Of a stretch of DNA of 14,861 nt, positions 6,877 through 13,781 are shown piece by piece. The position numbers and the translations under genes are program-made. The stretch's first letter is position 1; each line of letters starts with the position of its first letter. Source of the DNA: Verrucomicrobiota bacterium (GTDB lineage Bacteria; Verrucomicrobiota; Verrucomicrobiia; Chthoniobacterales; Xiphinematobacteraceae); the NCBI GenBank assembly GCA_003176035.1, contig PSRL01000010.1, forward strand, positions 1 through 14,861. The letters run 5' to 3'. A model generated the notes under the pieces. That model saw only the letters and a program-made list of their open reading frames with translations, made no database searches and had not been told where the DNA came from.

Positions 6877-8286
6877 TCAACGGATCGAAAAAACCTCTCG
6901 AGCATCGCTAATTTCGCCTGTCACCGCGGCCGCAGCTACCATGAGAGGGCTCATTAAAACGGTTCTTCCGGTAGGGCTGCCTTGCCTGCCTTTAAAATTT
7001 CGATTGCTTGAGCTCGCACAGAGTTGGTTGCCTTCGAGTTTATCCGGATTCATTGCAAGGCACATGGAGCATCCCGCTCCACGCCATTCAAAGCCGGCTT
7101 TTTGGAAGATTTCAGCCAATCCCATTTTTTCGGCTACCGCAGCGACTCCTTGTGAGCCCGGGACGACAATTGCTTTTACTCCGGGTTTTACTTTGTGTCC
7201 TTTGAGATATCGGGCTACTTCCTGTAAATCGCTTAATCGACCATTGGTACAGCTTCCAAGAAAGGCCACATCCACGTGGGTTCCTCTGATGGGCTGCCCG
7301 GGTTTCAGATGCATGTGTTGCAATGCCTCCGCAGCGGTATTTCGATCTTTGGCGGGTATTTCTTCCAGGGTGGGAATTTTTTCTTCGATGAAAACGGCTT
7401 GCGCGGGATTAATTCCCCAAGTGACCGTTGGAGAGATGTCTTCGGCTCGGAAGGTCACCACGTCGTCGTACTGAGCATCGCTATCCGAGGTGAAGGACTT
7501 CCATCTGGCAAGGGCGGCATCCCATTCCTCAGGTTTTGGTGCATAGGGCCGGCCTTTTAGATATTCAAAGGTTGTGGCATCGGGATTCACATAGCCAACC
7601 CGGGCTCCCCCTTCGATCGACATGTTACAGATGGTCATTCTTTCTTCCTGCGTAAAAGAATCCAGGGTGCTCCCGCCGTATTCATAGGCAAATCCAATCC
7701 CGCCGTTCACGCCGAGTTTACGAATAATGTGAAGGATCACGTCTTTGGCATAGACCGCCGGTGCCAATTGACCATTGACATTAATACGACGCACTTTTGG
7801 CTTTTTTAGGGCGATTGTCTGGGTTGCAAAAACGTCTCTGACTTGACTAGTACCAATACCAAATGCAATCGCACCAAAAGCACCGTGCGTGGAGGTGTGA
7901 GAATCCCCACAGGCAATGGTAGTGCCGGGTTGAGTAATGCCTTGTTCGGGTCCAACAATGTGAACAATCCCTTGGTATCCCGAAGAAAGATCAAAAAACT
8001 TAATTCCAAATTCAGCGCAATTTGTCCGCAGGGCTTGCATCATTTCAGCGGCAAGAGGATCTGAAAAAGGCTCCGTGATCTCATTGGTTGGAATAATATG
8101 ATCGACCGTAGCAAAAGTACGTTGTGGATAGAGCACAGTCAGCTTCAGATCGCGTAACATTCCAAAAGCTTGCGGGCTTGTCACTTCGTGAATTAAATGC
8201 GTCCCAATAAGAAGTTGAGTCCGTCCATCCGACAACGTGCGCACACTGTGTTCATCCCACACCTTATCTAACAGCGTCTTACCCAT
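6877..8286 (-). CDS. leuC: 3-isopropylmalate dehydratase, large subunit ([4Fe-4S], aconitase family)
   Basis: LeuC carries the [4Fe-4S] cluster that activates the isopropylmalate hydroxyl group. The cluster ligands are visible as C346 (SCTNGR) and C406/C409 (GCSMC). Other family marks are VDHIIPTNE near 61, ACGDSHTSTHGAFG near 125, CNMSIEGGARVG near 220, and SSSNRNFKGRQG near the end. The length of 469 is close to the usual 466. The start ATGGGTAAGACG agrees with the normal MxKTLxDK N-terminus. It has no Shine-Dalgarno, and only 10 nt separate the ATG from a plausible -10 box. The gene order leuC-leuD is standard. No leuB or leuA lies beside it here. Confidence 0.97.
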   Translation of the reverse strand: MGKTLLDKVWDEHSVRTLSDGRTQLLIGTHLIHEVTSPQAFGMLRDLKLTVLYPQRTFATVDHIIPTNEITEPFSDPLAAEMMQALRTNCAEFGIKFFDLSSGYQGIVHIVGPEQGITQPGTTIACGDSHTSTHGAFGAIAFGIGTSQVRDVFATQTIALKKPKVRRINVNGQLAPAVYAKDVILHIIRKLGVNGGIGFAYEYGGSTLDSFTQEERMTICNMSIEGGARVGYVNPDATTFEYLKGRPYAPKPEEWDAALARWKSFTSDSDAQYDDVVTFRAEDISPTVTWGINPAQAVFIEEKIPTLEEIPAKDRNTAAEALQHMHLKPGQPIRGTHVDVAFLGSCTNGRLSDLQEVARYLKGHKVKPGVKAIVVPGSQGVAAVAEKMGLAEIFQKAGFEWRGAGCSMCLAMNPDKLEGNQLCASSSNRNFKGRQGSPTGRTVLMSPLMVAAAAVTGEISDAREVFSIR

Positions 8287-8296
8287 AAGTGGGTGC

Positions 8297-8325
8297 AGAG
8301 TAACATCCGGAGCCTATTTTTGCAA
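8297..8325 (-). promoter_or_regulatory. Promoter for leuCD, extended -10 type
   Basis: On the minus strand TTGCAA (8320-8325) is followed after 17 nt by TACTCT (8297-8302). A TGT sits directly before the -10 box, giving an extended TGn motif. The leuC ATG comes 10 nt later, so the leader would be only a few bases. No leader peptide or T-box fits in between, so leucine control by attenuation is unlikely. Confidence 0.6.
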
Positions 8326-8378
8326 GCTGTGAGTGAGAAACGAGGGATCGAGTTTCAATTTGGAAAATCGCTTGGCTG

Positions 8379-8411
8379 TAAATTAAGTGATTGATCGGGC
8401 TTAAATTAAGT
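8379..8411. repeat. Short direct repeat TAAATTAAGT, two copies 23 bp apart
   Basis: TAAATTAAGT occurs at 8379-8388 and 8402-8411 in the A+T-rich spacer upstream of the leuC promoter. Copies two helical turns apart can be binding sites for a regulator, but nothing else supports this here. Confidence 0.4.
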
Positions 8412-8454
8412 ATTTGCTAGCAATAGACTTATAACCTGCTACGGGGCGAGCTCT

Positions 8455-8473
8455 CTTCCTATGGGGTAGGAAG
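8455..8473 (-). terminator. Hairpin at the end of the pseudoprotease gene
   Basis: CTTCCTA and TAGGAAG form a perfect 7-bp stem around a 5-nt loop and include the TAG stop of the leftward gene. On that strand no T-run follows, so it is at best a weak or RNA-stabilising 3' structure. Confidence 0.3.
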
Positions 8474-9991
8474 ATTTGTTGTTGCGGGAATTGAATAGTC
8501 TTTTATTAACTTAATATCTGTTTTAGCCGCTGAGGCAGCATCCAGATAAAGCAGGTGAGGGTCTTCCAAAAATTCAATCTTTTGCAAACCATCGATTGGC
8601 TGATGAGATGCTCTGGCCACGTCGGCTAGGCTGTGGATGGGGTATCCATTTACCCGGGTTACAATCAGGTGATTGAGATCATCAAACCCCATGGTGTTTT
8701 TCGATGGCAAGACCTCGCTTAAAAAAACGATTTTTCCATGAAACTTGGAAAGTTCGGCCTGATACTGGTCAATGTATACAAGTCGCTGCGGAGCGCGTAT
8801 CTTCCAATCGGCACCCCATTCTTGGAGATAAGGGCGCGACAATTCCATGAATACCAGACCTCCAAGAATAAAATAAACGGGCTGACGATCTCGAATGTAT
8901 GCAGGGCTGAGGTTTTGCTCTACGGCAACTGAATCCAACGTCGCGCTTTTTTCGCAAAAGTTATCGTTTCGAAAAATTTTTAACCTAATTTCATCTCCTA
9001 TGTGGTGTTTTGTGCTAATAAGGTAGGTAAAATTGATTTTTCCAAAATTAGCGTCATTAATATCTCCTTGTTCGTCAATTGGCTGATTGTCTATGGCAAA
9101 AAGGATATCGCCTCGTTGGATGCCTGCCTTTGCAGCGGGGCCATTTTCATCCACATTGCAGACATAAATTCCTCCGGATTCGGGAAGGCGGAGCCACCGA
9201 CGGAGTTGGGGGTCCCGCGTAGAAGCGACAGAAAGACCCAAACGAGGGACGCCGATACGGGCTGCAGGGGAATTGAGAAATTGCTGAATAACTTGTGCGG
9301 GTATGACATCGTAGGTTTGACTGCGCGGGTCCACACGCATGATCAGCCCCACTAATCGGCGGTTTCGAACCACCGGCAAGGTGGTGTCGGCATCGCCGCG
9401 ATCCTGAAGAGCTGCTGTAACCCGAAAAGTTAGCAAATGACTGGTTTCCGAGGGATACAAAGTCACGGCAGTGCTGGTCAGGTTTGCTTCGGTAGCACTG
9501 AGCTGGCCATTTGACTGAAGTTGTAAAATAAAAAAGCTGTTTCCGGGTTTTGCTGTGAGATCCAGTTCAGCGGGGATCAGATTTTCTAGCGGAGATTCGG
9601 GATGAAGGAGTGCCAGGTTATAATCGTAATCAATTCGAACGACCTTTGCTGCAGATCGGGCACCACTCTGTGGGCTTTCGATTTCCGCATACGTATGATT
9701 TGCTAATAGGTCAGCCGTTACGATGACATTGCCATCCGCTAAGGCTACTCCGACTCCGGATTTAGTAAAAGGAGCGATCTTTGCCCACGGATGCCGAAAC
9801 TGGTAAGGTTGAACGGTCGAATTTACTCTGACAAGGTGCTGTTCCCAAAAAGGTTGAGATCGAAATTGGGAGTTGTTGTTGTTGTTATTGGGAAGAAAGG
9901 GGAGCCCGGGCGGCGGAATAGCAACAGCCCGGCCGTTTAGCCAACTTCCGGCAGCCGCAAAAACAACCAATGTAAAACGCAGCCAGTTCAT
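8459..9991 (-). CDS. Deg9-like PDZ protein, catalytically dead paralogue (pseudoprotease)
   Basis: This exported 510-residue protein is co-linear with its upstream neighbour: signal peptide (about 1-24), a linker with a six-Asn run (35-40), a trypsin-like fold (about 50-225), PDZ (GGIYVCNVDENGPAAKAGIQ to about 345), and the Deg9-type C-terminal part (VYFILGGLVFMELSRPYL, then a second PDZ-like region with VTRVNGYPIHSLADV). The catalytic triad is gone. Where the neighbour has His82 this has Asp94 (VTADLL), Asp113 is replaced by Asn125 (YNLALL), and Ser192 of GNSGGPV is replaced by Thr203 (ADTTLPV). It should therefore not cleave peptides and may instead bind substrates or regulate the active partner. 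Its ATG overlaps the neighbour's TGA (ATGA), so the two are made together. Confidence 0.88.
   Translation of the reverse strand: MNWLRFTLVVFAAAGSWLNGRAVAIPPPGLPFLPNNNNNNSQFRSQPFWEQHLVRVNSTVQPYQFRHPWAKIAPFTKSGVGVALADGNVIVTADLLANHTYAEIESPQSGARSAAKVVRIDYDYNLALLHPESPLENLIPAELDLTAKPGNSFFILQLQSNGQLSATEANLTSTAVTLYPSETSHLLTFRVTAALQDRGDADTTLPVVRNRRLVGLIMRVDPRSQTYDVIPAQVIQQFLNSPAARIGVPRLGLSVASTRDPQLRRWLRLPESGGIYVCNVDENGPAAKAGIQRGDILFAIDNQPIDEQGDINDANFGKINFTYLISTKHHIGDEIRLKIFRNDNFCEKSATLDSVAVEQNLSPAYIRDRQPVYFILGGLVFMELSRPYLQEWGADWKIRAPQRLVYIDQYQAELSKFHGKIVFLSEVLPSKNTMGFDDLNHLIVTRVNGYPIHSLADVARASHQPIDGLQKIEFLEDPHLLYLDAASAAKTDIKLIKDYSIPATTNLPTP
9872..9886. repeat. Trinucleotide run (GTT)5
   Basis: Five GTT units, AAC on the coding strand, followed by ATT, encode the six-Asn run just after the signal peptide of the pseudoprotease. 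It is a potential slippage site, always in steps of one codon. Confidence 0.85.
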
Positions 9992-11469
9992 AGATTGCAG
10001 TCCTTGGGAACTTGATAGCGGTTAAAAATTCGTGAACGTGCCGCTAAGGCGGCCTTGCGCTCTAAGACAATTGGACGAGCGGTACCGATCGTTTCTATGA
10101 CATCAAAATCAGCCGGTTTTGAAAATGCATCCGCCAAATCTCTTAGGGATCGAATTTTGACACCATTGACACGATCTATGATCGTGTAGCGAAATGCGCT
10201 CAAATGAGTGTTAATGGGATCTGGCAAAATGTTGCTGAGTACAACGATTTCGGGGTGATCCAAGTAAAGGTTATCATAAAGAAATTGATCAAAGTAATAG
10301 TTCAAACGCAAGTTATCGGGATTATGGGCGGTCATGAAATTTTGATTTGCCGGCTGAAAAATAAGGCCCCCGTAGATAAAATACCGAGGTTTCTGTCCAT
10401 AGCTGTAGGCCTGAAGCTGAAATGGCCAGCGTTCACGGAGGGGAATCACGACTTCCATCAGTTTTTTATCGCGCAAGATTTCCAACTTGACCTGATCTCC
10501 TTGAAATTTGCGCTCTATAATTTCGGTCATCTCCAGAAGATTGCCATCCAGCTCCACTGAGCCATTGTTGCGGACCCGACGGCCATCTATTGCCAAGATC
10601 ACATCAGCGGGCCGCAAGAGCCCATCCGCTGAGCCGCCTCGATAAACCGTACTGATCATCACGCCGAAATCGTTTTCCGGCAGACCGAGGGCGTGGCGCA
10701 TGGCGGAGCTGTAAAGTGGGCAATAAGTGATAGCAAGGTCCATGTATCCTTTGTATTTCCCCGAGCGGATGTCTTGGAGAAAACGACTGATGACCGGCGC
10801 CGGAATCATGTATCCGACATTTTGGGCAATGTTTCCTCCGTAACCTTGAAACGCCACGCCTACCACAGAGCGATTCTGTATTACCGGGCCACCGCTGTTG
10901 CCGGGATTGATGGCCGCGTCAATCTGAACGGTCAGGTGCGAATCAATTCCGGAATGAGCGTAAGTCTGAAAATCAATTCGTGAGACGATCCCTCGGGTGA
11001 CGGAAAGCTTTTCCCCACCTAGAGGGTAACCGTAGACAGTCACCGTGGATTCTATGGCGGGTATGCCGCCCAATTTTAGTGGAACGGTGTCCTTAAAGAA
11101 AGAGGGGTCTTCCGGAAGCAGAAGCGCCAGATCACAGTCGTGTGCAATATAGAGAACGCGTGCCGAAAAGGGTCGAGGGTCCCCTTCTTTGGAAAGATTG
11201 ATAAAACGAGCGTCACTGACCACGTGTGCATTGGTGAGGATACAGCGTTCAGCCACGTGAGGAGCAACCACAATAAACCCAGTCCCAATGCCTTCACCGA
11301 TTTCACCCGGATTCCAGGGCACTCTGTAATCAGGTGTCTGACTAGTGGTTTCTATACGAACTACGCTTTGGCCAATGGGATCAGCCAAAGGCTGTGCTTG
11401 CGCCGACTGAGTCAGACAAAGAGAAATCGTTAAAAATACGCAAATCAAAAGACCCGCCGGAAATTTCAT
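9988..11469 (-). CDS. Trypsin-like serine protease with two PDZ regions (Deg9-like, HtrA superfamily)
   Basis: This periplasmic or secreted endopeptidase of 493 residues has a signal peptide at about 1-25 (KFPAGLLICVFLTISLCL, then AQA). The S1C triad is complete: His82 in TNAHVV, Asp113 in CDLALL, Ser192 in NPGNSGGPV. A first PDZ (about 235-330, VMISTVYRGGSADGLLRPAD) and a C-terminal second PDZ region with RYFIYGGLIFQ and IVVLSNILPD follow. The ending ARSRIFNRYQVPKDCNL resembles the plant Deg9 group more than DegP. The ATG at 11467-11469 is preferred because it begins the signal peptide; a TTG 14 codons earlier is possible. It overlaps the pseudoprotease gene by four bases and diverges from the Cys-rich peptide gene. 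The likely job is envelope protein quality control. Confidence 0.92.
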   Translation of the reverse strand: MKFPAGLLICVFLTISLCLTQSAQAQPLADPIGQSVVRIETTSQTPDYRVPWNPGEIGEGIGTGFIVVAPHVAERCILTNAHVVSDARFINLSKEGDPRPFSARVLYIAHDCDLALLLPEDPSFFKDTVPLKLGGIPAIESTVTVYGYPLGGEKLSVTRGIVSRIDFQTYAHSGIDSHLTVQIDAAINPGNSGGPVIQNRSVVGVAFQGYGGNIAQNVGYMIPAPVISRFLQDIRSGKYKGYMDLAITYCPLYSSAMRHALGLPENDFGVMISTVYRGGSADGLLRPADVILAIDGRRVRNNGSVELDGNLLEMTEIIERKFQGDQVKLEILRDKKLMEVVIPLRERWPFQLQAYSYGQKPRYFIYGGLIFQPANQNFMTAHNPDNLRLNYYFDQFLYDNLYLDHPEIVVLSNILPDPINTHLSAFRYTIIDRVNGVKIRSLRDLADAFSKPADFDVIETIGTARPIVLERKAALAARSRIFNRYQVPKDCNL

Positions 11470-11540
11470 GAGGAAGCCAGCTGGAATAGCCGAATGACCG
11501 GAACAACACAAACCTCTTTATAAAAAGCTCATCACCATAT

Positions 11541-11558
11541 TCCCTCTTTGAGAAGGGA
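11541..11558. promoter_or_regulatory. Inverted repeat between divergent genes, possible operator
   Basis: TCCCT and AGGGA flank eight bases in the spacer between the leftward protease gene and the rightward Cys-rich peptide gene, just upstream of the peptide promoter's -35 box. A regulator site is possible, but the arms are short. Confidence 0.3.
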
Positions 11559-11565
11559 TAAATGG

Positions 11566-11594
11566 TTGACAACTAACTGATAACGAGCTATTTA
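11566..11594 (+). promoter_or_regulatory. Strong-looking sigma70 promoter for the Cys-rich peptide
   Basis: A perfect TTGACA (-35, 11566-11571) is followed after exactly 17 nt by TATTTA (-10, 11589-11594). The ATG of the small peptide begins 6 nt later. Normal start-site spacing puts transcription at or within a base or two of the ATG, so the mRNA would be leaderless. No Shine-Dalgarno is present. Confidence 0.65.
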
Positions 11595-11600
11595 AAAAAT

Positions 11601-11741
11601 ATGCAAAGACTTACTCTGGTTCTTCTCGTAGCTATTTTGACCGCATCTGCTGCGACAGTATTCGCCGGCTGTGTCGACTGTCCTTGTAAAACAGAAAAAA
11701 AGACCATCGGTAAATGCGTCCAATGTGCCTGCAAAGGCTGA
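11601..11741 (+). CDS. Small secreted cysteine-rich peptide, two CxxCxC motifs (unrecognised family)
   Basis: A 46-residue product. Residues 1-22 form a clear signal peptide (MQRLTLVLLVAILTASAATV, then FA) ending in VFA, a type I cleavage site. The next residues GC could instead make a lipobox, though Phe at -3 is unusual. The mature part is 24 residues with six Cys arranged as CVDCPCK, a basic spacer KTEKKTIG, then KCVQCACKG. The two halves look like an internal repeat of CVxCxCK. Six Cys in two CxxCxC clusters suit metal binding (metallothionein-like) or a disulfide-knotted peptide; I cannot choose between them. It has its own promoter with no leader. A truncated second copy of its 3' end at 12924-12971 has lost two of the three matching Cys. 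I do not recognise a named family. Confidence 0.75.
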   Translation: MQRLTLVLLVAILTASAATVFAGCVDCPCKTEKKTIGKCVQCACKG

Positions 11742-11900
11742 CGAGGCAAAAGTTATTTCGCGTATTTATCACCCGTCTCATCGGGTATATTCCTCCAAGG
11801 CATTCTAGTATTCCATACGAGGAATATTTCTTTTTAGAAATGCGCCAGGTTGTGTTCCATATTATTGCATACCGATACCCGGTATCTAACACTAAATAAT
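11742..11900 (+). promoter_or_regulatory. Conserved structured leader of membrane-protein gene 1
   Basis: This 159-nt stretch between the Cys-rich peptide and the membrane-protein gene is conserved in the second copy (12972-13133). It holds a hairpin ACCCG-6 nt-CGGGT (11771-11786), a second hairpin TATTCC-6 nt-GGAATA (11809-11826) running into TTTCT-TTTT-AGAAA (11827-11840), and a conserved TATTATTGCATAC that could serve as a -10 box. A 13-nt palindrome GATACCCGGTATC (11874-11886) is in this copy only. No Shine-Dalgarno precedes the ATG. Confidence 0.5.
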
Positions 11901-12764
11901 ATGCCACCAGTAAAATCATCAGAGCAACTTTCACGGGCTCAGGTTAAAAATAACCAATATCAGTTAAATCAACATAAAAAGATGGTTCAGTTGATGCAGT
12001 CGGAAGCAGGGCAACGCCGTGTATACCCTCCTGTACCAGAAGAATATACAGCTTATATTGAATGTACAAACGAGAACTACAATATTGTGGATCAGCCCCA
12101 TTATAATGAAACAGCCAACGAAGGAAAATATAGGGAAGTAGATAACCGCCATCGCATGAGAATCATAATCGACCATTGCCTTGCCAGGGCCAAAGGCAAA
12201 GACAACTCTTTCCAAGTAGGCAACGGCAACACCATAGCTATAACGAATACTCGTTCAACTAAAGACGGCCCTTTCATTCATTTTACTAATAGAGATATAA
12301 ACGGAGCTTGGGAGCCGGATCCTAAATCAGAAGCCTACCGGACATGCATCCAAACGCCGCTAATAGTGAATCGACCGGAAACAGAAGAGCCAGAAATACT
12401 AAACATTGCTCGGACAGCTTACTGTAATACAAAACATCAAACCAAAGTATCGACTACAAGCCCCCACTTTTCCAACTCAAGGACCACGCAAGGTGTACCC
12501 CGGTATTCTGCAGCCGTTCAGATTGCCCCCACTCCAGTCAACGAAAGCGGTTATGAAATTGTCGGATACGCTGATAAAAATGGTGGTAAGATCGCAGGAC
12601 TTGCTGGCCTAGCGACATTTCTAACGATTGGAATGATAATGATCACGGTGGGAGTGAAGAGAAGTTGCGACAAGAAACATAAATATAGCGTAGCAAGGGC
12701 GCAGGCTGCTGCTGCCCAAAATGTGGAACTAAGACCGCTTAATCAAGGCGGTGCAGAGGTATAG
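11901..12764 (+). CDS. Single-pass membrane protein of unknown family, paralogue 1
   Basis: I do not recognise this 287-residue protein. It has no signal peptide. The long, polar, Asn/Gln-rich N-terminal part (1-228) carries Cys at 55, 93, 149 and 175. One hydrophobic segment (about 230-252, GLAGLATFLTIGMIMITVGV) follows, then a basic KRSCDKKHK stop and a 27-residue tail ending in AAAAQNVELRPLNQ. The basic flank predicts the tail inside and the large domain outside, or C-terminal anchoring. The last 104 residues match paralogue 2 closely (STTSPHFSNSR, NESGYEIVG, NVELxPLNQ). The first 100 are diverged but share NQYQLNQHK, DQP and CLARAKGK. Residues 101-183 are absent from paralogue 2. An in-frame TTG 17 codons upstream is possible. 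Possible roles are a surface protein or a secreted effector, without proof. Confidence 0.75.
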   Translation: MPPVKSSEQLSRAQVKNNQYQLNQHKKMVQLMQSEAGQRRVYPPVPEEYTAYIECTNENYNIVDQPHYNETANEGKYREVDNRHRMRIIIDHCLARAKGKDNSFQVGNGNTIAITNTRSTKDGPFIHFTNRDINGAWEPDPKSEAYRTCIQTPLIVNRPETEEPEILNIARTAYCNTKHQTKVSTTSPHFSNSRTTQGVPRYSAAVQIAPTPVNESGYEIVGYADKNGGKIAGLAGLATFLTIGMIMITVGVKRSCDKKHKYSVARAQAAAAQNVELRPLNQGGAEV

Positions 12765-12794
12765 TCCCTTTGTCTGTTTTTACAGGCAATAACG

Positions 12795-12922
12795 CTACAC
12801 TAAGACAGAGCCCTTTTCCGAGAACGTTTTTTCTCCGAAAGACTATCGATAAGCACCAAGCCGGCCTCCTTTTGCCACTGCGCTTAAGGAGGCGGCGTAA
12901 TTTGGGTCTCTCCGTGGGCATT
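12795..12922 (-). pseudogene. Phosphoesterase remnant: both ends kept, middle deleted
   Basis: On the minus strand the right part (about 12881-12920) matches codons for HGEAQKLRRLLER of the intact phosphoesterase, with a 2-bp deletion that shifts the frame. At about 12880 it jumps to the C-terminal codons VAKGGRLGAYR, where the next Trp codon TGG has become TAG (CGATAG). The stop at 12795-12797 corresponds to that of the intact gene. About 740 bp are missing in between, and the start codon lies beyond the duplication boundary, so this copy was never complete. Confidence 0.85.
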
Positions 12923-12923
12923 G

Positions 12924-12971
12924 TCAAAAAAGATTTTCGGTAAATGTGTTTCATCCCGCCGCAAAAGCTGA
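12924..12971 (+). pseudogene. 3' fragment of the Cys-rich peptide gene
   Basis: In frame this reads SKKIFGKCVSSRRKS then TGA, matching EKKTIGKCVQCACKG of the intact peptide. The signal peptide and first Cys cluster are absent, and two of the three remaining Cys are now Ser and Arg. There is no start codon or promoter. It marks the left boundary of duplication copy 2. Confidence 0.85.
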
Positions 12972-13133
12972 CGTAGCAAAAGCCTTTTCCGGTGGTTCCA
13001 TACCCATTTTATTGGGTGAGTGCTACTCCAAGGCATCAAGTATTCCATACGAAGAATATTTCTTTTTAAGAAATGCGTCAGGCTGTATTCTGTATTATTG
13101 CATACTAACATCGGCACAATAACGATAAATAAT
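12972..13133 (+). promoter_or_regulatory. Conserved structured leader of membrane-protein gene 2
   Basis: This is the counterpart of 11742-11900. The first hairpin is ACCCA-6 nt-TGGGT (13002-13017), where the outermost-loop pair G-C of copy 1 has become A-T on both arms. The second is TATTC/GAATA (13041-13058) followed by TTTCTT-TTT-AAGAAA (13059-13073). TATTATTGCATAC is also kept. The ATG again has no Shine-Dalgarno, only a shared AAATAATATG. Confidence 0.5.
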
Positions 13134-13751
13134 ATGAAAATTCCAAAAAATCAGATCCAGGACAATCAATATAAGTTAAATCAATATAAGTCAGATCAAG
13201 CCGCAGATCAGGATAACATAATATGCATACCGGCACGCCCAATAGTACCCTGGCCGATGCGTCATTGCTTTAAAGTAAATTCTCGGCGAGTTTATAATGA
13301 ATGCATGCAGAGCAAGTTTAATAACGATCAGCCTAGTGACGATATAACAAATCGACAAGGAAGCTATAATATAATAGACGCAGACGATTCCTATAGGATC
13401 AAACGCAAGTATTGTATTGCCAAGGCCCAAGGCAAAACATCGACTACGAGCCCGCATTTTTCCAACTCAAGGGCCACACAAGGTGTATCCCGTTATCCTA
13501 CCTCCGTTCAGATTGCCTTCACTCCAGCCAACGAAAGCGGTTATGAAATTGTCGGAAACTCTGACAGAAATGCGAAAATAGTCGGAGGACCTCTCGTTGG
13601 AGGGCTACTTCTGTTGGGAGCAGTCGGCGGGATCGCGCTATGTACTAAGAAACATTATGACACTAAACGTAGACATGACGTAGCAGGGACGGACGCTGCT
13701 GCCCAGAATGTGGAACTAAAACCGCTTAATCAAAGGAGCGAAGAGGTATAG
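13134..13751 (+). CDS. Single-pass membrane protein of unknown family, paralogue 2
   Basis: This 205-residue paralogue of the 11901-12764 product arose by tandem duplication. The N-terminus shares NQYKLNQYK, RRVY, NDQP and YCIAKAQGK but is otherwise rearranged, with Cys at 31, 45, 57 and 94. STTSPHFSNSR then follows directly at 103, so the 82-residue middle of paralogue 1 is missing. The C-terminal region VQIAFTPANESGYEIVG, a Gly-rich hydrophobic segment (about 148-170), basic residues (TKKHYDTKRRH) and the tail AAAQNVELKPLNQ are conserved. It has no signal peptide. The ATG at 13134 corresponds to the start chosen for paralogue 1. The gene converges with the phosphoesterase gene, 30 bp away. 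Arms TTTTGTCT and AGACAAAA (13755-13797, 27-nt loop) flank the junction and might end both transcripts. Function is unknown. Confidence 0.75.
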   Translation: MKIPKNQIQDNQYKLNQYKSDQAADQDNIICIPARPIVPWPMRHCFKVNSRRVYNECMQSKFNNDQPSDDITNRQGSYNIIDADDSYRIKRKYCIAKAQGKTSTTSPHFSNSRATQGVSRYPTSVQIAFTPANESGYEIVGNSDRNAKIVGGPLVGGLLLLGAVGGIALCTKKHYDTKRRHDVAGTDAAAQNVELKPLNQRSEEV

Positions 13752-13781
13752 TCCTTTTGTCTGCTTTTTCAGGCAATGACG

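Larger units (their letters stand above)
11693..12922. repeat. Tandem duplication, copy 1
   Basis: This segment runs from inside the Cys-rich peptide gene, through the first membrane-protein gene, to the phosphoesterase stub. It matches copy 2 (12923-14650) in the same order: peptide-gene tail, leader, membrane-protein 3' part, 3' flank and phosphoesterase ends. Copy 1 lacks about 740 bp of phosphoesterase interior, while its membrane-protein gene is about 246 bp longer. The boundaries are by eye and good to about 10 bp. Confidence 0.85.

Noticed and set aside
6941..7560. Long rightward open frames inside leuC
   Set aside because: They are antisense to a gene with full family motifs and have no recognisable domain; a normal shadow of codon bias.
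11850..11900. Longer start (TTG at 11850) for membrane protein 1, with a similar SxLLHT segment in copy 2
   Set aside because: The shared sequence may simply be the conserved leader; copy 1 has a TAG just upstream, the extension resembles no signal peptide, and both copies keep the ATG in the same context.
12739..12954. A 71-codon leftward open frame with LRRLLKR similar to the phosphoesterase N-terminus
   Set aside because: It reads the two fused ends of the phosphoesterase remnant in mixed frames; the true frame has a TAG and a 2-bp deletion, so it is a by-product of decay.
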